Assembly: GCA_030407005.1 (NCBI GenBank)
Contig: JAUDYN010000011.1
Location: forward strand, 1,478,501 to 1,542,500
Source: Desarmillaria ectypa
Lineage: Eukaryota > Basidiomycota > Agaricomycetes > Agaricales > Physalacriaceae
Direction of reading: 5' to 3'
DNA length: 64,000 nt
In this document: positions 57,966 through 64,000 of the stretch, one piece after another
Layout: every line of letters starts with the position of its first letter
Numbering within the stretch: position 1 is the stretch's first letter
The notes under the pieces: generated by a model
Told to the model about the DNA's origin: nothing
Database searches by the model: none
Seen by the model: only the letters and a program-made list of their open reading frames with translations
Position numbers and translations under genes: made by a program

Positions 57966-60957
57966 TCAACCAACGGCAGTAAGATTAAGCGCCTTGATAA
58001 TGCCTTTAAAAATCATGGTTAAAGCTTCCCGACTCTCCCACAACGGGTAAAGAACCACAACAAAGGCAGATAAGAAAGTCCAAATGATCCCGATAACTAT
58101 CCACGCTGTCAACCCTGCGATTCCATATATCGTCGAAGCGAAGAAGAGTGGTAGCGGTACTATTATAATCAAAATCAGCAGCTTCATTGAACGTGTGAGT
58201 TTGGGCACGAGGACACGCAAAGGAGAAAGGCCTCACCAATACCACCGATGACCAAGTGGCGAAATTAAATGCTTTCCCTAGTGCCACCGGGTCAAGTTCT
58301 TCGTCCTCGATACAAGCTTCATGCGTCGAGGAGGACACTTCTGGCGACTTCTCCTTGTGATCCAGGTCGTTACAAGTAACTTCGTCCTTTGATTCTGAGA
58401 TACCCGAGATGCTTTCAAGCCGATTAAGGGAACGAGTAACCTCGAAATCAAAGTTTTCAGGCCACTAGTTGGTAAGATTAGATGATGCGCATCCAGAAGA
58501 AGTGAGTGAACCCTACAATCAGAGAAGATATAGTTGCTATTATGCCTCCGACCCCAATAGATGCTAAATTTCCAGCTAGCATCTCATAATCGCCTTTTGT
58601 ATTGAAGTGAGATTAATGAAAAATGAATTGAACAATTCACACACCGCCGCTGGTCTAATATTGCTTGAACGTTAGGACGAGGCGCCATAAAGTAGGAAAA
58701 GAAGACCAACCGTGACATTAATAACACCGTCGTTGAGACATGTAGTTGTTACGAGCCATGCAATGATACCGGCAGCAAACCCAGCTATCGCACCAGCTAT
58801 GCAGCCCCGTTTACTGGCCTTCTTCCATGTGATGCAAAGGGCGATGGGCACTACACCCGAACCAAGGATAACCCCCATGAAGGTCTAATGATCGTTAATA
58901 TCGATTCTAATAGTGAGAGAAAAGCGCACGTAAAGCCATCCCATAGAGACACCGATGTAGTAGAAAACGAGCCCAGCCAATCCCATGACGACTGCATACA
59001 CAGCCACCATTAAATGCCCTATTCTTAGAATCTGCTGTTCCGTCGCTTTGGGGTTGAGATATTTCTAAGGCGGTTGTTAGCGGTTCCATATAAGTCACTA
59101 AAGATCAGAAACGGACCTTATACACGTCGTAAGTTAAGAGAGACGAGACCGCTATAAGTTCGGCTGAAGTGGCTGATGTAACAGCAAGAAAAAGAAGGAC
59201 CAGTAGAGCCGCAGCTCCTGACTTTCCAAGTAGAGCTGAAGCTGCAGCCGCAGCCGGTAAACCGGCAGAAACATCTGCCGCTGTTAGGACTTTCATATCT
59301 GGATCGCCAGTCAAAGCGACCGCTGAGAGACCCAGAGTGGTAGCTAAGGTGAACGGAATGGCAAACCTACAAACATATCGTAAAAAAGAAATTAAAAAAG
59401 TTCTCAACTAAACAACAAGTACTGACCAAGCTAGTCCTCCTAATAAATATGCCTTCACAGTACTCGCAGGTCTGCTAGCAATGGCACGTTGCCAATACGC
59501 CTGGTCCTGGAATACCGTTGCAAAATTACCTATGATGTTGATGACACCGAAAATAAGCCCGTTCTTGGACCTCAAAGTCACGTAGGATCCACGAGCATTC
59601 CCTGAGACTGGATGCGACGCGGCTGCTGAGGTGAGAAGCTCGTGCATCTTCGCCGGGCTTCCGATCTTGTCATTGGTTGCATAGACAGTGAAGACGAATG
59701 CCTGGAAAACGAATCAGCCACGGAAACAAACAATGCGAATCCAGTAGAGAAGGCTTGCTATACCAGGATTATGGCAAAAAGGATGGTGGTATGGGTGCTA
59801 AAAGATAATTAGATGCGTGTGTCGGGTAACCATGACGAGACGCGTACTAATCACATAAAAGCGTTGATCGCATTCCTCCGACAACGACATAGATTGCCAC
59901 ACCGAGGGGGATCAAGAAACAGGCCTGATGACGTTGTCAATACGTGGTTTATTACGTCTTAAGTTCCAACCGCTTACGGCGAGTGTGCTCATGCCAGTCA
60001 GGTCAGTGACGGTAGCGCTTCCACCGAGAATGAGCATAGAGCTCACGATGACATTTGTAGCCAACCTACAGAACCGTATGAGTGACTATGCAAATAAGCG
60101 AAAGAATTCACGGAGGATACCCGAAGAACATGAAGACAAGGTGAGCCATCTTTCCCCATCGAGCACCCACAATCTCGAGCCATGTGTGGGCGTACGGCGC
60201 ATTGAGCTTAAGTTTGGCCGCCAACTGTGTGGAAATGAAACGGCGGACTATAAATGGGGCCCGGTAGGAAAAACACTGGAATCCCTTACCATCGCAAACA
60301 GAAGAACTTGAATCGTTGCCCCGGCTGCGCAACATATGGCCAATTAGCAAACTGCTGGATTAAAGAATGTTAAAATTACTGACAAGCATACCAATACGGA
60401 CCACTGATGCCTACGCAGAAGTTAACATCCGGCAGCGATCAGGGCCAACACTTTCGTACCGTATTTATACGCCACTGCCGAACTTTGAAGCTACCGAGAA
60501 CATCAGAGTCAAAACTAACCCTACACTTGAAGGATCATAGAAACGTACCAAGGTCGCCGCCCACGTCCACTAAAAACGCCGGTTGACACGACAGTCATCT
60601 TCGGAATTTTCACTGAAGCAACGGTCGCACGTACAGCAGAAACTATGCCCGACGCTATCAACCCCGGTTTTACGCTTCGTGAAGCACTACTGAACTCTTC
60701 CGAGTTCTTCGGAGAAAAAGCGGTGTACCGGGCTTGAATTGCGGTCAATGCGACCATGAATGCGCTGAAAAACAGGCCTATGCCTATTTTTCCACATCTT
60801 ATCATTACTGCACCTCGAAGGGTTATACTGAGATGAAAACCTACCGACAACCACTAAGAAGCAGAAGTCTGTGAGAACAGAAATGTGATTCTCGTACAAA
60901 TGATAACTTACCTCCATAGCCTGCTCCTTGTGGTAACACTTGTGTTCCAGCCGACAT
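57966..60957 (-). CDS. DUR3: DUR3-type urea permease (sodium:solute symporter family)
   Basis: Plasma-membrane active transporter for urea (in yeast also polyamines), many transmembrane segments. The minus-strand reading starts MSAGTQVLPQGAGYG, typical of DUR3. It continues through the microexon-encoded VV-region, IGLFFSAFMVALTAIQARYT, LIASGIVSA, WTWAATL, LNAPYAHTWLEIVGARWGK, TNVIVSSMLILGGSATVTDL, GVAIYVVVGGMRST, FQDQAYWQRAIASRP and SATSAELIAVSSLLTYDVYK. Further on are LNPKATEQQILRIGHLMV, GVILGSGVVPIALCITWKK and YEMLAGNLASIGVGGIIATI, and it ends LNLTAVG. First exons: 60,912-60,957, 60,845-60,853, 60,635-60,783 and 60,549-60,569. Later exons are short, with introns near 50 nt; I did not fix all boundaries. 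No break found in the parts read. Confidence 0.88.
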
Positions 60958-60964
60958 TATGCGC

Positions 60965-61045
60965 GATAAGTCCCGGCGGAGAAGTTGAGAATTAAGTGTA
61001 GTAGTAGTACCATGCTTATCTTTGCCCTCTTCGATAAGCCGATAA
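60965..61045 (-). promoter_or_regulatory. Cluster of GATA motifs upstream of urea permease gene
   Basis: GATAAG occurs at 60,965-60,970 and 61,033-61,038, CTTATC at 61,015-61,020 and GATAA at 61,041-61,045, all within 90 bp of the permease start codon. In fungi GATA factors (AreA/Nit2/Gln3 type) bind such sites to switch on nitrogen-scavenging genes, and DUR3 is a known target in yeast. The link here is inference from motif and position. Confidence 0.45.
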
Positions 61046-61708
61046 CGTTGAATTCAAAGTGTCGAGGCGCCGTGTAATGCACATGGCCTTCTTTTTGATA
61101 GTCCGTTTAGTCGCCGTTGAAAAAGATTGCCGGGTTGCCTCTTTCGGTCCGGAGCTCCGACATGAAGGGGCGATGCTGAAGGATGGGTGGAACGTATTCC
61201 GTAGCACCCCAAAACGTTGTTTGTAGCATAACGCGGAGAAAACGTATGGGAGTCCGTCCGATCCCTTCGAAGTTTTATTTTTTTTCCGTTGAAACCCCGA
61301 TGCAGTTGTTACATTTAGCATAGTTATGAAATACCACAATTTGTTTGTTTATGGGAAAGGATGACATCAGTGCGGGCCTCCGATGCTCCGACTACGTTTG
61401 TTTGTGAATTCCACGAATGCAAATCCCTGACCGCTCAGGTTCCGCTCCGGCTCGAATAAATGTACAATGATAGTAATGAATAGATAACTCCCCACCATTG
61501 ATTCACAATCGGTCTAGAATCACGGCATAAAATTCAGCGTTTTTCAATGTTTACCGTTCATGCGTGTTTAAGATAGGCTTACTCCTGACCTCAAGGCTCA
61601 GGACGGTGAGGACAAGGCCATGTTATTAAACACGTGACCGTGATTTCGTGATCGTGAGAATTACATCCCTCTTTGATAATTGCGCTGACCAGAACGTGCT
61701 TCTCGACC
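61046..61708. other. Divergent intergenic region, urea permease / EMC8-like gene
   Basis: Shared upstream region of two divergent genes. It contains CACGTG near 61,630. No ORF of note. Confidence 0.4.
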
Positions 61709-62474
61709 ATGGCTTCCTACGTTATTTCACCGCGGGCGTACTTCAAGATATTTTTCCATGCCGCCAAGCATCCTCATCTACCCGTTAACGGCGTACTGGT
61801 TGGCAAGGAGGAAGCAGGAACCGTAACCATCGTCGATATCATACCGCTTCTGCACCACTGGACAACTCTAAGCCCTATGATGGAGATTGGCCTAGATTTG
61901 GTACGTTTGTCGATCTCCCTACTTCTGTATTCGTCTAACTTTTGAGCTAAAAGGCAAGAAGGACTGCAGAATCCATGCATATGAAGCTGGTTGGGTACTA
62001 CCAAGCATCTGAATGGATAAATGACACCGCTTTGGCTTCAGTGGATGAAAAGATTGCTTCAAAAGTGAAGGAAGGATTCAGTGCGGCTGTTGCCTTTGTG
62101 GTGTGTGTCTATCTCGTGACCGACGTCGCTTTCTCAGTGGTAGCATCTAGATTGACGGCAACAAGCTGGGCACAGGCGATGTTGCCCTCGTCGTGCGTAT
62201 CATTCAACTCAGACTACGGGCTCTGTCGTAATTGATTCTCTTAAAGCCATACATATCACAAGGATCGTCTTGGCGGCGTAACAGCACAACTCCTGCGGAT
62301 TTCACGCCTGGTTCCTTATTCCAGTTAGCTTCAGCCGATTTACCTACTCGAGCGGTCAAGCTCGTCGAAGAAAGGCGCTTGCATCAAAAGTTTGGCGATT
62401 TCGACGACCATCTTGAGGACGTGACCATAGATTGGTTGAAAAATAAGGATTGCCTACCTCCCGATGTTTTGTAG
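61709..62474 (+). CDS. EMC8: ER membrane protein complex subunit 8/9-like protein
   Basis: This is a four-exon gene: 61,709-61,900, 61,954-62,100, 62,151-62,192 and 62,247-62,474, giving 202 residues, the usual length for EMC8/9 (UPF0172). The N terminus MASYVISPRAYFKIFFHAAKH and the following VNGVLVGKE fit this MPN-like family, as do HWTTLSPMMEIGLDL, VGYYQASE and the late DFDDHLEDVTIDWLKN. EMC8/9 is a cytosolic subunit of the EMC, which inserts transmembrane segments into the ER. The ATG at 61,709 was chosen because it begins the conserved MASY reading. It is transcribed divergently from the urea permease. Phases and splice sites agree and no defect is seen. Confidence 0.9.
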
Positions 62475-63588
62475 GGAATGTCAAAGTTCGTCCTACTATT
62501 GTATCATATTTATTAAAGGCGTATTTGTGGCAATCAATTGGGTACCGTTTGGAAGGCTTCCATCACCGCTTATACATATTCCCCATACCTGTTCGACCGT
62601 CTGTGCGTATGTCTCTCTATGTCTCACTCGGTCTCTTCTTGGCACATGACGACATCATACATATCGGAACCTTCATAGCCACAGCACATGGTTTGCCGCC
62701 ATGTCAGGGCTGTGGACCCGGCTGTTCCTGATTGGGACCTTGTGCCGGTACCAACCTTCGTTGAAAGACGTTGCTCGGCCACTTCACTGCACAGCAAAAT
62801 GCCAATAGCTATTATGGATTTCTATCGGTTCTCCACGGTGATATTCGGCCTACCACTTGGGCTTCGTAGCCTATAGGTCGGCGGTATTATCTCACTATTT
62901 TAGGCTGGACTTCTGCTGTCGGGCTTGCGAATTCTATACTGTACAGGTTTACCTATATCAAACTGTGCGATAGAGTCACATTCAACAAACGGCGTCCTTC
63001 AGCCATGACAGTCTGCCAAGGAATCATTAGTTCCTCAATTATGATCAGTCCCATCCCCGCGGAATTATGTAGCTGTGAAAGATCTATGGCTGCTCAGAGC
63101 AGAATGATTGAAGGTGTCGCTAGAATATCCTGCTGAGCGTACTGATACTTATTTACTGGACTTACCCGCAGCGGCAGTCTTCATACTTCGGGAGCTTCCC
63201 GTGCCTCGGCAAGAAGCAGAGTTCGTCCCTTTGTATACTGCCAAAATAAGCATTCATAGCCTTTGTTGGATGGACGAGCCTGATTCCTTGTCATGGAAGC
63301 AACGTCGTGACAGACTTAGCCTCTTTGCCCAGCCCCAGGATGGGCTCAGCGTTCTTCATTTATTTCTCACCTTTGTGCTCGTCCTCTTAAGCTGAAGTCC
63401 TCTGTGTTCTTTGTCTCTGAAAACACCGATCCGCTATCAACAAGCACCGAAACCGGGTGTATCCATCTCCTTTCCGTCATTGATCGTTGCAATTTCATTT
63501 TCTGATAGTTGGCGGGCGGGATGGCAACTGCAGCACCTCTTGATCTCGTCCATGTGCGCTTGAATTATTCACTCCTTTGCAGAACACC
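62475..63588. other. Spacer between EMC8-like and bestrophin-like genes
   Basis: About 1.1 kb. A 95-codon frame (63,108-63,395) ends in a hydrophobic stretch, and fragments such as TVIFGLPLGLRSL (near 62,835) vaguely recall the bestrophin reading downstream. No gene can be supported. Confidence 0.35.
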
Positions 63589-64000
63589 ATGGGTCTCGAA
63601 GATTCTGACTTGTATCTTTTCCAGCGTGTTGACACTATCAGCCACAAGGGTTTCAGTGTACCCGATCCGTAAGTGTGTCTTAAATAATCTTGTACGGCGT
63701 TAACGAAGGTTTCGTCCAGTTTTGCACCTAGACAATCGCCTCGAGGGACTTTCGTGAGCGCTCTGCTCGCTACTGCACTATTCCGATGCTGGCATATTTT
63801 GATATTCTTCTCTGCATGGGGAACACTTATCACCGTACTCAATCACCGGGGCCATGAGCTTTACTTCACAGCGACGCTCCTCACTGTGTTGGTCTATTAT
63901 AACGATCCAACATATATGACTCACGTCCAATCTATAGGGTCGGTACCGTGCTTGGTTTCGTCATATCTTATCGTACGACCTCTTCGTTCGAGCGGTACAA
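63589..64000 (+). CDS. Bestrophin-like (UPF0187) membrane protein, 5' part, cut by window end
   Basis: Exons: 63,589-63,668, 63,732-63,887 and 63,938 onward, with GT...AG introns of 63 and 50 nt and consistent phases. The product starts MGLEDSDLYLFQRVDT. A hydrophobic segment follows (HILIFFSAWGTLITVLNH), then a second (YFTATLLTVVGTVLGFVIS) running into the diagnostic SYRTTSSFERY, the hallmark of the bestrophin/UPF0187 family (SFRTNTAYDRY-like). These are predicted anion channels of fungal membranes. The rest lies beyond position 64,000. The donor at 63,888 (GTTGGT) was chosen because it keeps the family reading in frame. Confidence 0.8.

Noticed and set aside
63108..63395. Second bestrophin-like gene upstream of 63,589
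   Set aside because: Only vague hydrophobic resemblance; none of the SYRTTSSFERY-type signature is present.

Overview
The window looks like nuclear DNA of a mushroom-forming basidiomycete (Agaricomycetes). Genes are cut by many short introns of about 45-70 nt with GT...AG ends. There are BTB-like proteins of a type known to be expanded in Agaricomycetes, and LTR retrotransposons of the chromodomain-bearing Ty3/Gypsy type. Everything below was read by eye; no database search was run.

Positions 1-21,032 are a nest of Ty3/Gypsy chromoviruses. Copy A (1-6455, cut by the window start) abuts an inverted Gypsy fragment (about 6456-8900) that is itself split by an unrelated LTR-like insert of about 1.36 kb. 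Next come a truncated LTR (about 8900-9193) and an older Gypsy pol fragment. That fragment is interrupted by a complete younger element (9975-18,420; two 423-bp LTRs; 5-bp target duplication TGAAT) and resumes at 18,421-20,566, followed by its LTR (20,599-21,032). All copies carry many stop codons and few CpG dinucleotides, as expected from C-to-T decay of methylated DNA.

Positions 21,033-55,155 mix genes and gene relics. There is a four-membrane-segment MARVEL-like gene (minus strand) and three paralogous BTB-like genes with the same 3' exon structure (24.7, 33.5 and 45.1 kb). Four aldo/keto reductase (AKR) copies lie downstream of the BTB genes: three are pseudogenes, and the one at 49.1-50.8 kb can be read through 13 exons without a stop. 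There are also relics of a large-subunit catalase and of an alternative (type II) NADH dehydrogenase, a small intron-bearing tandem repeat, and duplicated non-coding blocks. The repeated BTB-then-AKR order suggests amplification of a two-gene unit followed by loss of most AKR copies.

Positions 55,156-64,000 are ordinary and gene-dense: an F-box protein (minus), a DUR3-type urea permease (minus, with two predicted micro-exons and GATA motifs upstream), an EMC8/9-like ER membrane complex subunit (plus), and the 5' part of a bestrophin-like (UPF0187) channel gene cut by the window end. I recognised no rRNA, tRNA or CRISPR.
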